Shown here piece by piece: positions 44,005 through 56,107 of a stretch of 64,000 nucleotides of DNA. Position 1 is the stretch's first letter; every line of letters begins with the position of its first letter. The position numbers and the translations under genes are program-made. The stretch comes from Loripinus fragilis (taxonomy: Eukaryota > Mollusca > Bivalvia > Lucinida > Lucinidae). The stretch covers positions 22,630,013-22,694,012 of the forward strand of contig OZ026519.1 in the NCBI GenBank assembly GCA_964019695.1, given 5' to 3'. The notes under the pieces were generated by a model. That model had not been told where the DNA came from. It searched no databases and worked only from the letters and a program-made list of their open reading frames with translations.

Positions 44005-46201
44005 CTTCCCTCTTTGACAACCGGATGACGGTCACAGGTAAGTCATAATCAATCAAGTGTGACCAGGTGAGTAAACTTCCGGGATAAAACAAGTATTGGA
44101 TTAAAGAAATTAATCGAACCCTCTCAGCTTGAATTGAGTTTGGTTGCCTAGGAACCCATCCAGAAGTAGGCATGGATCATAAAATATACGTTCCTGAAGT
44201 ATGTCACCTATTGAACATGCAATTTTAAAAACAAAGATCTCTAGATATGGAATTAAGGCTGTAATGTAAACTTGAACTATTCAAATAGGCTAAACAGTCA
44301 TGTAATATATTTGAACAGTTTAGTCTCTGCAAGTATTGATGTTTGTTAAAGGCAAACTATGTAAGTGTCATTTATGGTACATTTTCAACTACATCCTATA
44401 AAAATCATTGATGTTTTGTTAAACAGTTTCATTTTATTATCCTCAGATAAAAATAACACGTCTATAGAAGAAAATTAACTGGCTATTCAAAAATGCAAAC
44501 AGCTGGTTTCTATTATCAAAACTTCAAAATTATAGGCTTCAAACCTCATTAATAAAAACAACCAGTACTCTCAAGTACCACTTGAATAAGGATGCATTCT
44601 AATTATTTGTGAGACATTTTATAATAACATATATTACCATATAAAACATATCATACATGTATGTCCAAATACTGTATAAGACAGTATTTAATTGGGTCTT
44701 AAATATTTTATATGGTTGATTTAGATTTTAGCATTACTTATCTGTATGAACCAGTCACTAATTAAACAGCAACCAAATGTTTAGTGTATCCTATTAACTG
44801 TGCTTCATAAAATTCAAAATTAGCCAATAAGATTAACAAGAGTGCAGGTTAGTATTCTTTGTATATTTTAGTTCATGTACAAAAACAGAACTACAATGCA
44901 CTTTAAAGTTTACTAAATGCTGTATGAGAGGTCGTATTATACAAAACATTTGTGCTATTACAACCCAAATAGAATCAAGTATTTGTAAGCTGTTAGAATA
45001 ACTTTTGACATATATATTACATTAGATACGATGCATTATAAGTTTATATAATCAGATACTGTTTAAAACAGACTGTCTCCAAATCAAATTTATCCTAACA
45101 TTATGTGCGTATGCAGATGGTGATGCATTAATTTACTTTTAGCTTATAAATAGTCTATCGTGCAAACCAAATATCTATGTGTCTTGATCCACATCTGAAT
45201 TAAGGGTGAGGTTGGCGCCGTGAAACCGGTTTAAGTCATCCAGTAAAATATGTTACTGACCGTTCCGAGGTGGTATTTCTTTATGGATCTTTTTTTTCTG
45301 TCTTGTGTTTGCTATATGCCTTTGTGGGCGTCTGTTTATATGTGCCTTGTGGTCATCTGCTGGGATAGGGCTGACCTCTTGGCTCTCGTTTGTGGTGTCT
45401 AACTATGAGTTTGTCACGTTCTCATTGGTATCCTGGGTCAGGTATGGTACTTGATTGTATCCGTTCCTGATCTTTGCACCCTTACTTACTTAAGTTTACA
45501 TACAGCATGGATTTCATTGTTTAATATTTACAATTTAGAAGCAAGCATTTAATGAATCTTTAGATTTCTGCAACCGCTCATAGCCTCATGAATGTCACAG
45601 ATTTGATTGACAGATGGCAAGCTCACTTGCCTGTGCATTAGGCTTAGGACAATGAACTCATTCACCAGAAGTAACACTGGTGTTGTGATTGACAGTGAAT
45701 CAAACCCGAGCCACACATGCAAAACAAGCCTCTTGTTTGCTCCATTGGCTGTCCATGTTCACACTGACTGTTCCATTTTTCTGTTTTACTCTCTGACAAA
45801 ACCGTTAAAATTATTAAATATCAAATACAAAACTGTTTTGTTTCCTAATTTATAAAAAAAAATTATATTATAGATAGGTATTTACAATAAAATGTAAATA
45901 TAAGCAATATGTTCAATTTTGGTCTGTTCATGGAACCATAAATACTTCCAGTCTCTTGCAAAGTTAACGCGAAGCCTTCACTTACTTTGCAAGAGAGAAG
46001 AGACCCATAGTATTCATGATTCAATGAACATTCCAAAATTTGAATTCATTTATTAAATTATTGGAATTGTTAATTAAATCAACATAGTACTTCTGGTCAA
46101 TATTAATCTTATAAGTAAATTGTTTATTAGGAACAAATATTTCAGTGAAATTGGAAAAATTAGATATAATGGTGGAGTTTACATGCCAATAATCATATGT
46201 G
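44005..46201. repeat. Upstream flank of the CTBS-like gene, with one dispersed repeat
   Basis: The promoter of the minus-strand gene should lie just right of 44004, but I see no clear core element. At 45187-45485 a repeat carries gctgggatagggctgacctc and tctttgcacccttacttact. Its relatives are at 62585-62765 (inverted) and 36640-36680. The remainder is featureless AT-rich DNA. Confidence 0.45.
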
Positions 46202-46206
46202 GTATG

Positions 46207-46413
46207 TGTTAACTGTCAGCATATTGGTAAAGGGAAGCTACTTTTATATCAACAAGTAACATTAATCCATTCTGAACTCTTATATCATGGAGGTTATTTA
46301 AGAACTCTATTATGTTGTCATCGACGTCATACCGACGTCTTTAGTTTACTTGTATTGTGTATGACTAGGATTGCATGAATAAACATATTGTACTCCATAT
46401 TGAGTAATTATTG
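46207..46413 (+). repeat. Copia 5' LTR
   Basis: It begins TGTTAACTGTCAGC and matches 59655-59850 along its length with substitutions and small indels. AATAAA in gaataaacatattg near the 3' end is the likely poly(A) signal of the element. The sequence TGGTTGCAGAGCGAG shortly after the LTR resembles the internal initiator-tRNA primer site of copia elements. Confidence 0.8.
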
Positions 46414-46571
46414 ACTTTAGCAAATGGTTGCAGAGCGAGGTTGGATCTGAAGACCACTTTACTGAAGAATACTGACATAAGAAGCTGTTTTACTACTTGA
46501 GGGTGGTATATAACGAACTTTGGAGACATCACTGGAGTTAGAGGTGGAACTTTATGGTTTGAGATATTATT

Positions 46572-47360
46572 ATGGCTACACGAATTGATCCACCAACTTT
46601 ATCATCAACGCCTTATGAACTATACAGGTAGGAGTTGTTGACGTGGGGAGAGGTTACTGATTTTCGCAAAGAAAAATAAGGTGTGGTTATCGCATTATCC
46701 CTTCCAAAGGTGGATAAGGACCAAATACGGGAGAAAGTGTTTGATCAAATTTCTCTGGGTGACCTGAAGAAGGCAGATGGACTGGATATATACTAATAAC
46801 ATTTCTCGATAAACACCTGAAAAAAGATGAACTGGATGATAGCTTGGACAAAAATTTGGAGAATTCGAGGATTTTCACAGACATGGTGATGGAATGAGTA
46901 TATCTGAGTATATTGCATCGTTTGATTCCAGGTATAGCTAAATAGAGAAGCTGAAAATGACATTACCATCAGAAGTACTGGCATTCAAGCTGCTGAGAAA
47001 AGCAAATATCAGCAAAGAGGAAATAATGTTAGTTTTAACTGGATTGAATTAATCTAGCAAAGAACATTGTATGGTGAGGCCAAATAGTCGCTCGCAAAGT
47101 TTAAGGAGATATAGCTGAGGGAAGTGCCAATTCCAGTTCATGTATCAAATTAGAACCTGCATTTTTGGCTGAGCATGAGGAGGTTTTGTTAGCAGCGAGG
47201 TGGACAATCTGGGAAAGGGGCATACAGTCGAGGTAATCAGCGAGGTTGAGCACAACAGTCCAGCAGGAAAGTAAACCCTACAGGGACAGATGGTAAGACT
47301 CTTACATGTTAATACTGTGGTTCCTTCAGACATCTTGTTGCAAATTGTCAACATACAAAG
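46572..47360 (+). pseudogene. Copia gag remnant with zinc knuckle
   Basis: Reading starts MATRIDPPTLSSTPYELYR and hits a stop at once. Shifted pieces further on still read as copia Gag, for example TLPSEVLAFKLLRKANIS. A CCHC knuckle (YCGSFRHLVANC) with a stop in its first half lies near 47305-47350. Several stops and frame changes rule out function. Confidence 0.65.
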
Positions 47361-47366
47361 GAAACT

Positions 47367-47936
47367 ATGGCCAAGGTGCACATTACTGATACATCTCCAA
47401 AGGACGACCAAGAAAATAAGCATGTTGTATTGTTCACAGGTTATGATAAAAGGGAAATTGCACAGCTAGGCATTGATGCTCATAATTGTGCTGTATTAGA
47501 TAGTGCCTGTAGCAGCACAGTATGTGGAAAGACATGGCTGGAGAACTATCTCAACCTGATGAACTGTCAAGACCGGAGGAAAATGAAACAGACTGTTGGC
47601 CAGAAAACGTTTAAGTTTGGTGGAGGAGAAACTACGAGATCTAAGGGAGAATACTGTCTTCCAGCTGTGATTGCTGGAAAAGTTGTCAAGTTCAGAACTG
47701 ATGTGGTAGGGTCTGATATCCCTCTGTTGTTATCCAGAAGTGCAATGAAAACAGCAGGGGTGAAGATGGATATGGTAAATGACACAGCTAATATTTTTGG
47801 GAAAGATGTTGCCTTGAATCTCACAACATCTGGCCACTATTGTATTCATATCGACAGAATGAAAGAGATACGAATAGTAGAAGTATTTTCTGTCAAGTTG
47901 GAAGAGATAAATAGCAATTACGGGTACAAAACTTGA
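47367..47936 (+). pseudogene. Copia protease region, 189 codons still open
   Basis: VLDSACSSTVCGKTW is the pepsin-type active-site segment of copia proteases, with DSA in place of the common DSG. TDVVGSDIPLLLSRSAMKTAG is the typical downstream part leading to integrase. It is the longest intact frame of the element but has no functional gag ahead of it. Confidence 0.75.
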
Positions 47937-48900
47937 GTCAAATTACACAGGCAATTCTCACACCCACCTCTAAAGAAACTAAAATCACTTTTACAAAATG
48001 CAGGGCTATGGAGGAATGAATATTTAGATTTGCTTGCAGAAATAAAAGTTGTGACTTATGTAAGAATTTTGCCAAGACACCACCACGCCCAGTTGTTGGT
48101 TTGCCCATGGCAACTCATTTTAATGAAACAGTAGCCATGGATTTGAAACAGTGGAATGGACGCTGGATCCTACACATTATAGATATATGGTCCAGATAAA
48201 CTGTGTCAGTGTTCATCAACAGGAAAAGGCCAAGCAATTTAATTGACTGATGCCCTCATGCAGAGATGGGTTGCTGTTTTAGGAGTTATGGGGTCCATAA
48301 TTATTGGTAATGGGGATGAGTTCAGTTCAGACGAAACCCAAGAAGTGATGTCCATGCTAAATGTGAGATTAATAGCTACAGCCGCAGAGAGTCCTTTCCA
48401 AAATGGACTTTGTGAACGAGTGCATGCATTAACTGATATGATGCTGTTAAAACTAGCTGAAGCAAATCGAAGTACTGATAGCCGGACATTATTGAGGTGG
48501 GCTAATATGACTTGGAATGCACTACAAATGTGGAACGGATTCAGTAGTCACCAGCTAGTTTTTGGACATAATCCCAATTTACCAGGTATCATGACAGATA
48601 GATTATCAGCCCTCATAGAGGTAGCGAAGTTTTTGCTGATCATTTAAATGCTTTGCACGAGTCTCGCAGGGCATATATACAATCTGAGTCAAGTGAAAGA
48701 AACTGAATAAGGAGAGCACTACGCACTAAGGTAAGAGCTGCAAAGGATATTTATGAAAATGGAGATAGAGTATATCACGAGAGAATGGAAAGAGCGATGG
48801 CTGGGACCAGCTACAGCAGTGTTTCAAGACGGCAAAGTAGTCTTTGTGCGACATGGAGGAATCTTTGTTGGGGTGTCTCCCAGGGTGTCTCCCAACTGAC
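47937..48900 (+). pseudogene. Copia integrase remnant
   Basis: Pieces in changing frames read HRQFSHPPLKKLKSLL and CDLCKNFAKTPP (the HHCC zinc domain), VAMDLKQWNGRWILHIID (first catalytic Asp), GNGDEFSS (second Asp) and AESPFQNGLCERVHA (catalytic Glu). A single 134-codon frame holds the last two. The remnant stops about 230 bp before the inserted LTR element. Confidence 0.75.
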
Positions 48901-49129
48901 TAAATAATAATACAAAAGTTAAAGGATGGAATGATTGGATCTGGAAACCCTAAACTAGACAGCTTTGACAAATATGAGAATATGACGCAGGTGACTGAAA
49001 TGCAGAAGAGTCAGAAATGGAATCATCTTCTGAAGGTTCAAAGTCAGAATCTAATATTATAGAATACTTGTCATCTGCTGAAGCAGATCAGAATATAGAA
49101 AATCATACAAAAGAACGGCCATTAAACAG

Positions 49130-50499
49130 TGAAACACAACTCACTAAGAATAAGTCAAATAAAATGTCATGATTTTATTTGCGAACATACATTTCGAGAC
49201 ACCCAGGTTCTTGTAGTTTATACTCTATCGTTACAAGGCAAGTCGAGTCTAATTTGCTGTTCAGCTATCTGGTATTTATACCCTAACCTGTCAGAAAATC
49301 TTGGGTAACCCACATCAGTGTAATTCATCATACATCAGGCCATATATTTCTGTCTCTAACACGCCAGGCGAAAAACAAAAGTTCATACCCTACTTAGCTA
49401 TTGTCCTGATAAGCCTTCTGCAGCAACCTAGGGAATCTTAGTTAGCAAAAAAATATTTCATCTGACCATACATCGCCGATGTGACATGCGTGCCAAGAAT
49501 AGAACCCTTACTTTTCATAATATAGCTTTTCTAATAAGGTGCTACGAAAGGAATATTTTTGAAATCCTTTAATTTAACAACAAATGCTATTCCCTGCAAT
49601 ATTAATTGCCTTGTCATAATGAATTTACCAGATTGAATCACATACCCCTACATATACGTAAAAATATTGGCCCTGTCCTTTATGCCGTTGATTAAATATC
49701 AACCATAAAGAACTAACATTCGATTTGGAACTTTCTTACAAACAGAGAAAAGGATGTCTCCCCTGTTTTCCGTAATTAAAAGAGTTTGAATGCTTTAAAG
49801 CGAAAGGGCGTTTTCATTTGTACTGTACAAAACACATGTTCCAACCATGCATTTTCGTGATGTACTGTCATATGATTAAATGGACAGCAAATACCATCAT
49901 CCCCTCATTAATTTACCCTGTCATAACGGTTTTAATTGGAAGAAAAGGCCCTTAAATCGCACAACCTTACATGTAACTGAAAATTTTGGCCAAGATCAAG
50001 ATGCCGTTGATTTAACGTTGATTAAATATCAACCATAAAGAACTATTATTCGATTTGGAACTTTCTTACAAACAGAGAAAAGGATGTCTCCCCTGTTTTC
50101 CGTAATTAAAAGAGTTTGAATGCTTTAAAGCGAAAGGGCGTTTTCATTTGTACTGTCCAGTAAACATGTTTGACCATGCAGAGTTCATCTGTCATATATG
50201 ATGTCCATAAGGCTCCAACTAATTTTATTAATATTTAACAGCCTGTGCATATGCAAAATTCCCTTTCTAAAAATATAAGCCATGTTTAAACTATACAACA
50301 CTCTACCTTGTAATTTTAATGCTGATCAACGGAATAGAATTTCGAGTTATCTGAATACGTGTTGATAGCATTTTCTTTTTAAAAACGAATATTAGTTCAC
50401 GTGCGGTTCACGTGCGTAATGCATTTTTTTTAGGTATGAATCATGTTGATGGAGTCCCTTTTCTCTTGTTTTGGCTCCCCTGTGGCTTACTTTCTTTCA
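49130..50499 (-). repeat. 3' LTR of the gypsy-like element
   Basis: This is the partner of the LTR at 56108-57475 and carries the same internal ~160-bp direct duplication (around 49683-49830 and 49995-50150). Confidence 0.85.
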
Positions 50500-50776
50500 T
50501 TACTCCCTTTTTTCCAGACGATATTTTAGAATAAAAGATCGTCTTAGAGACATAATTTTTTTTCATATCGTATTTTATGACACGTGCCTGCAATATATGT
50601 TGTTGTTGTTTTTTTTTTGTTGTTTTTTTCAGTCCTATGGGCGATTTTCACTGATATGGATTATTACCCCACAATTCTCTAGTTTTATGTACAATTCAAA
50701 CAGATGGTAATTAATGACCAATATGCCTATAAATAGTCTCAATATCATCCCCAAAAATGAAATAATTATAAACTTA

Positions 50777-51722
50777 TAAAGTCAATGAATTGTATTCACT
50801 CTTTCTCAAATTTTCGGCCTTGGGCCTTCTTCAGGATATTAGAAACAATTCTCACAGCTAAGCAGAGTAGCCATAACATATGTTAATTCTGATGGCTAAG
50901 AAGGTTGCCATCATTTTGGTGCCCAGCCTGTAGATAAGAGTGTGTACCAAAAAAATTAACTTCTTATTTCTCATTCAAAACATATATTGTTGGTACTCAA
51001 AAGAACCGTCTCAATGAGACGGCTCTTTTGAGTAGCCATAACATATGTTAATACTGATGGCTAAGAAAATATTTTTGCAATTTTATGCTAAAAATATGTT
51101 GTTGCCCTTTGGAAGTTTTTTTGTTATAAAGCTGGTTGCTTTAGTTTGCTTTTACGGTTTTCCGATATACATTTTGGACCCAGATTGAGACCGAATTAAC
51201 TTCGGTCCTGATCTGGATCCATCTTGTTTGACAGTCTTATAATTGTTTTCTAATTTATTGATCGGACAACCATTTAGCATGATAAGTAACAGAGCATGGG
51301 GCTATCATCATTATGGTACTCATCATTGTGATTTTCGGTTGTGGGCACTGAAAAGAACCGTCTCAATGAGACGGTTCTTTTGAGCACCCCTCCTCCCCCC
51401 CTTTCTCACAAATATAATGATTACTTATTTTTGTCATTCATGTGGCAGTTGTTCATATGCTCTTAAGTACTTTTGCAATGTTGAACTGATGGCCTTATAT
51501 GCTTTTTTGGCGGGAAGTGACGTCACGTCATTTAACGTTACGCCAGTCTGATTGCAACTTGGCAGGAAGTGATGCGACGTCACCACTGTCAATGGACAGT
51601 AAACATATACCGTAATAGTCATCATGGATGCTACTTAGCTGTGAGAATTGTTTCTAATATCCTGAAGAAGGCCCAAGGCCGAAAATTTGAGAAAGAGTGA
51701 ATACAATTCATTGACTTTATTG
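50777..51722. mobile_element. Inverted-repeat element inside the gypsy-like element
   Basis: About 85 bp at the left (ataaagtcaatgaattgtat ... ttctcacagctaag) reappears inverted at 51635-51722. The ~770-bp centre holds two copies of the CCGTCTCAATGAGACGG palindrome family, near 51005 and 51358. No coding frame is evident. Confidence 0.7.
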
Positions 51723-51749
51723 TTATTATTCCCTCTGGAATTATTATAT

Positions 51750-52330
51750 TGAATTATATAAACTTATATGCATATTGTCCCCACATAGTACAATTGAAAT
51801 ACTTTAAAATTGAAAATTTCGGACATGTGACGAATGATGCAGTTATCTATCTCATTTAGCATATCATAGTTTAGCATTCGCTGTTGCGATCGCTAAATAA
51901 TGATTTGACAAGTTTGAGAAGTTAACATGTATCTGTAAGCAATGTTTTGAATTACTAATATGCATCCTTTGCCTTTGACTCCTTAAATTATATGAACATT
52001 CCCTCAAAAGAATACATTTTAAACATACAACGCAACCGCATGACAAATGATGCATTTCATGCTTCTAACTGTCACTTCATAGTTTAGTATTCGCCATTGC
52101 GATTACTAAATAATGATTTGTCAATTTTAGAAGTTTATATGTATCTGGCCTACAATGCGCTGATTTACCAGTATGCATCATTTGCATCCCACATTAATAT
52201 GAATATTACAATAAAACACATGTTTCAAATAAACCTTATAAAACAAGACGATTGATGCATTTCATATTTCTAATACGCCATATCATAGTTTTAGTGTTGG
52301 CTTGAGCAATCACTAAATAATGATTTGTGT
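51750..52330. repeat. Three degenerate ~205-215-bp direct repeats
   Basis: Each copy carries gcgat(c/t)...ctaaataatgatttg followed by an AT-rich stretch and a variant of tgatgcatttcat. The copies centre near 51890, 52105 and 52310. They lie where pol of the gypsy-like element would be expected. Confidence 0.55.
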
Positions 52331-54090
52331 TTTGAGAATTCCCGTTTCCTATTTAACAATGAAGTACATTTCTTTTTTTTTTAACAACAAACTAATTTTG
52401 TGCCCTGCATCAATCGCCTTCAAGACTTAAAAATGACAACGAAATTGACACTATAAAAGTTCTTTTCTGTGGCTTTTACCCTTGTTCACATCGCACGCAC
52501 AATATGGTGGATCAGTTTGAATTAATAAAATTAGTACAGGATTGCAACATGCATTTCTGCAGTTCCCATCCAGCATACAATTTTTGTAGCAACCAGACTT
52601 TGCGGTGGCCACAAAACCATGCTAGCTGCTGAACTTACAATTAATTATATTGGCTCAAAATTACCAGATATGCATATCGCATCCCAGTTCTGTCCTGCTG
52701 TATAATTTTCCTTCCAAATATAGCGTAAAAGTTCAACTGTCATTTCCAATAAGTTGAATAAGTTTATTTGATATAAGTCACATTCAATGAAATATGCATT
52801 TTCTCACTTCAGGTCCAGCATGTATTTTTTTTGTAACCAACTCTTTGGTTTCTAAAAAAATATGCTAGTCATGAAGCTTTAGTACTTAGGTTAATTTTTG
52901 GAAAATAAATTACTCTTGCCAAATATTGAGCATGCATATATCATTTCCATTTTTTTTTCTTGTCTACCAATGTTCGCCACAATTTTTTTCAGCGTTAATC
53001 TTCAACATCTCCTGGTCTGTGTACTCAGTCATGGTCTCGATTGAATGACGACATCCCCTTGAAGATTGTTTAATCAACTAACAGTCGACAGAAACTTTGA
53101 TCTTTATAGTCGACTTCCATTGGTTATCATCTAGGAGTGTTCTGCTAGGCTCATCGTGACGTTGAATAATACTTTACATGTAATGTTCAATACATAGTGT
53201 AATCAGCATCAATGTGATCATTGTATACTGTCATACAATGAAGCTGGATGACATCCGCTGAATCAATCATTTTAATGGGGACTCTTCTCGTTGACACATT
53301 TACTTTCTAGCTAATGTCATAGTTGCCCCATTCCATGTAGACAAAATTACATAGATATATACGTTTGTAGATAGTCCCATTACCAATATGTACATATACA
53401 TGTTAATCAAAGTTGAACATAGTCCCGTCACCTGGTATCAATGCTATTTACACTTTTCTCAGGAAGCATAGTCAGTGATTCACATGTCGCTCTGCGTCGT
53501 CGTGATATTTAACGTTGGGTATAACTTGTGAATCACGTTGTCTGTTTCCACTGTTCCACGTAGCAAGGGCGCAGAAGCAACTGTTCCGTAGACGTAACCG
53601 TGGCCCTCTGGTGTGCCAGAAACCCTCGCAGTCGTCATCGGTTGGTACTTGCATTGGTCAGGTGTAATCCTTGATTGATCCTGTCCACTACTGCAACAGG
53701 CTAAATTAAAGACGCTGCTACTCTTTTTACAAAAAAAATCCTACCCTTATTATCAGGGACAGGCCTACCCCACTCACAATATTTGTAACCAGTTTATCCC
53801 TAAGTATATTTAGGATGAATTTTGTTCTTTTGACAAAGTGATATTTGTTGATAAAAAATTAACTTCCTAGTGGTTCTTACAACTGATGAAAATATGGATA
53901 CCCTCTACCAAGGGCACATACGTTTAACAAATTCTTCAAGTTCCTATATCAAAAGTAACCCTTATGCCCTTTTTATTTTTGCCAACAAGTCAAATTCAAA
54001 ATCATATCCTTATTCAAATCAAATACTATGAAAAATAAAAAAACAAACATGTTTTAATTTTGTCCCTACAATGGTAAAATCTACTTCTGC
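52331..54090. other. Non-coding interior of the gypsy-like element
   Basis: This is AT-rich sequence with no motif of pol and no repeat family that I recognise. Only short shadow frames are present. Confidence 0.5.
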
Positions 54091-54121
54091 ACCCACTTAA
54101 CTGACAGTGAGTCTCCATTCA

Positions 54122-54260
54122 CTAACCGCAAATAAGCGTTTTATTGATCAGTCGTGGTGCGTCTTTTAAAGACTGATAAACTCTTCTATGCACAAGGGAC
54201 ACCTTTGCGCCTGAGTCATCTACAGACCTTAATTTTCTTTTACCAATTTTAATGAGATAT
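54122..54260 (-). pseudogene. Protease scrap of the gypsy-like element
   Basis: Downstream of gag on the minus strand, SVDDSGAKVSLVHRRVYQSL carries the retropepsin DSGA active-site motif. The frame stops at 54124-54122 and a shifted piece VNGDSLSVKW follows. Nothing recognisable as reverse transcriptase comes next. Confidence 0.65.
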
Positions 54261-54342
54261 GAATTTGAACTCCCTGCCAAAGAACTGTTATAAGTGAGTA
54301 TGTATTTTCTCCTTCCATCAGCCTCTTTATGAAAGGAGAGTG

Positions 54343-55290
54343 CTAGTTTTCCGAAATTTTACCCCTATTCTCCCCAATAGGTGGAACATGAAACTCATTT
54401 TGATAATGTCCCTTTTCCCTACAATTCCAACAAATAATATGTGCCTTACTTCTCATTTGTCTATTACCCCTGTCATTAGGAAAGTTACCGTTTCTTGAAT
54501 ATGATTCTTTTCTTCCAACACCCCCATCTGGAATGTTGGATGCAACTGCATTAATGTGAGACCTATTCGAACAGTGACTGGCCAAATGTCCTAATTGATA
54601 GCAGACATGGCAATGTTTAGGGGGCAGTGCATACTCAACTTCCATTGGTTCAGTATGGCGAACATTAGAATCAGTTACCCTACCTATTCTTAAATTAAAC
54701 TTTTTTCTCAAATTTTGTTCAGTCATTGCAGACCCAACAGCCGCTTGCAACGTTGCTGGATTTTCCCTCATCACCTTCATTTTTAAGTTATCATGAGCGA
54801 GACCATCTATAAAGAACCAAACTAACTGCCTTTCAATGGCAGCCACCCCACCGTTTTGACCTGTGAATGCCTCCTCAGCCAAGGAAAGCAATCTTTCTGC
54901 GTAAAGTTGGACATTTTCCTCTGGTTTTTGCTTTATTTTTCGCAGCAAAACAAATGCATGCTGCTGATCAGAAATTTCTGCAAATCTTAAAGTAAGTTCT
55001 GTTTTTAATTGACCCCAATTATTTCCTACATTATCATGAAGATATCTTTTAATAAAGTCACTGACAGCACCCCGACTAGATTGGTAAGCCACCATTTTAA
55101 CCCTATCATCTGTTTAACCCGTTAATGATGCATATTTTTCTATTGATCTGACCCAGTCCTTAAATATTTTAGAATCACCCTCAAATGGATGAACAATATG
55201 AGAAAATCCTTGCGCACCTACAACGGTCGACAGACCAGACAATTGCGCCGCTATATGCTAAAAAAGTGTAGCAACATCCCCATCAGCCAT
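54343..55290 (-). pseudogene. Gag of the gypsy-like element, two internal stops
   Basis: The frame starts at the ATG at 55290-55288 (MADGDVATLF). It is interrupted by TAG near 55260 and TAA near 55111, then is open for 250 codons. A capsid-like helical region (FEGDSKIFKDWVRSIEKY, LRKIKQKPEENVQLYAERLL) precedes two zinc knuckles. The first, CHVCYQLGHLASHC, is intact. The second, CWNCREKGHYQNEF, has lost its final Cys. The order and motifs are those of Ty3/gypsy Gag. Confidence 0.8.
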
Positions 55291-55513
55291 TTTACAGAGT
55301 ATAAAGAGATCAAACAAAATTTACCACTCACCACACTGCCACAGCCTCTCTTCTGGAAGATCACCGTTAACAACAGTTGGCACTTCTCGCACATCTTTAA
55401 GAAATCTGGAATTCTTTAAACCTCGTCTTCTTCAGCCACACGACCGTTGTGTCAAGCCACACGACAGCTGTGTCACTCGCCTCAACGCTCCAATAGTACA
55501 AACCCTCAAGAAA

Positions 55514-56003
55514 GCGTTGTACAGGGGTAACAACCTACGTCATAGCGTGGGTGTTGTAAACACGTAGTATGACGCCATCTTTGATTTGCAAGGTTAGTTT
55601 TTCCCTTCGTAAATGTCGTACAAATTAGTGTCTGTCAAAACTAAGCAGTACAGGCGGTGCCTAACATCACACTTGAACAGAATATACAATGGTCACGTCC
55701 AGAAATGCCGTTGCCTTTGTAAACATTCACCCACCAAAATCGAAGTGGGTGACTGCTAAAATTATCCTCGTGTCTCCCGCTTCGATTCTTGTGGGTGAAT
55801 GATTACAAAGGCAACGGCATATCGGGGCGTGACCGTTATATATTCTGTTCAAGTGTGATGTTAGGTACCGCCTGCACTGCTTTGTTTGTACAGACCCTTA
55901 TTTGTTTAATTTTACAAAGGGGAAAACTGACCTTGTAAATCAAAGATGGCGCCGTACTACGTGTTTACAACATCAATGCTATGACGTAGGTTGTTACCCT
56001 TGG
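55514..56003. mobile_element. ~490-bp near-palindromic element in the gypsy-like leader
   Basis: The left arm, starting GGGTAACAACCTACGTCATA, is repeated inverted at the right end. The arms match through caaagatggcg, acgtgtttacaac, and gaacagaatata, with the centre near 55760. GTTGTA on both sides may be the target duplication. It lies between the 5' LTR and gag. Confidence 0.65.
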
Positions 56004-56074
56004 TTGTATATTTCATGTCATGCTTGCCATTTTGTAGTTGCTCTTCTAGCATTGACATTTTTACTAAAATGCCA

Positions 56075-56092
56075 ATCCTGGTCACGGCACCA
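56075..56092 (-). promoter_or_regulatory. tRNA primer binding site of the gypsy-like element
   Basis: On the + strand this reads ATCCTGGTCACGGCACCA, which looks like a tRNA 3' end including CCA. On the minus strand it is therefore an 18-nt primer site, 15 bases inside the 5' LTR. Confidence 0.6.
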
Positions 56093-56107
56093 AAAATAAC
56101 ACCTTAG

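Noticed and set aside
47367..47936. 189-codon open frame as a host protease gene
   Set aside because: Its DSA active-site context, flanking zinc knuckle and integrase, and outer LTRs make it copia pol.
50777..51722. Inverted repeat taken as the LTR pair of another retrotransposon
   Set aside because: The arms are inverted, not direct, and only ~85 bp long, so it is a DNA-type or fold-back element.
54343..55095. 250-codon open frame with zinc fingers as a host nucleic-acid-binding gene
   Set aside because: It sits between near-identical LTRs with a primer site, and continues upstream past stops as Gag.
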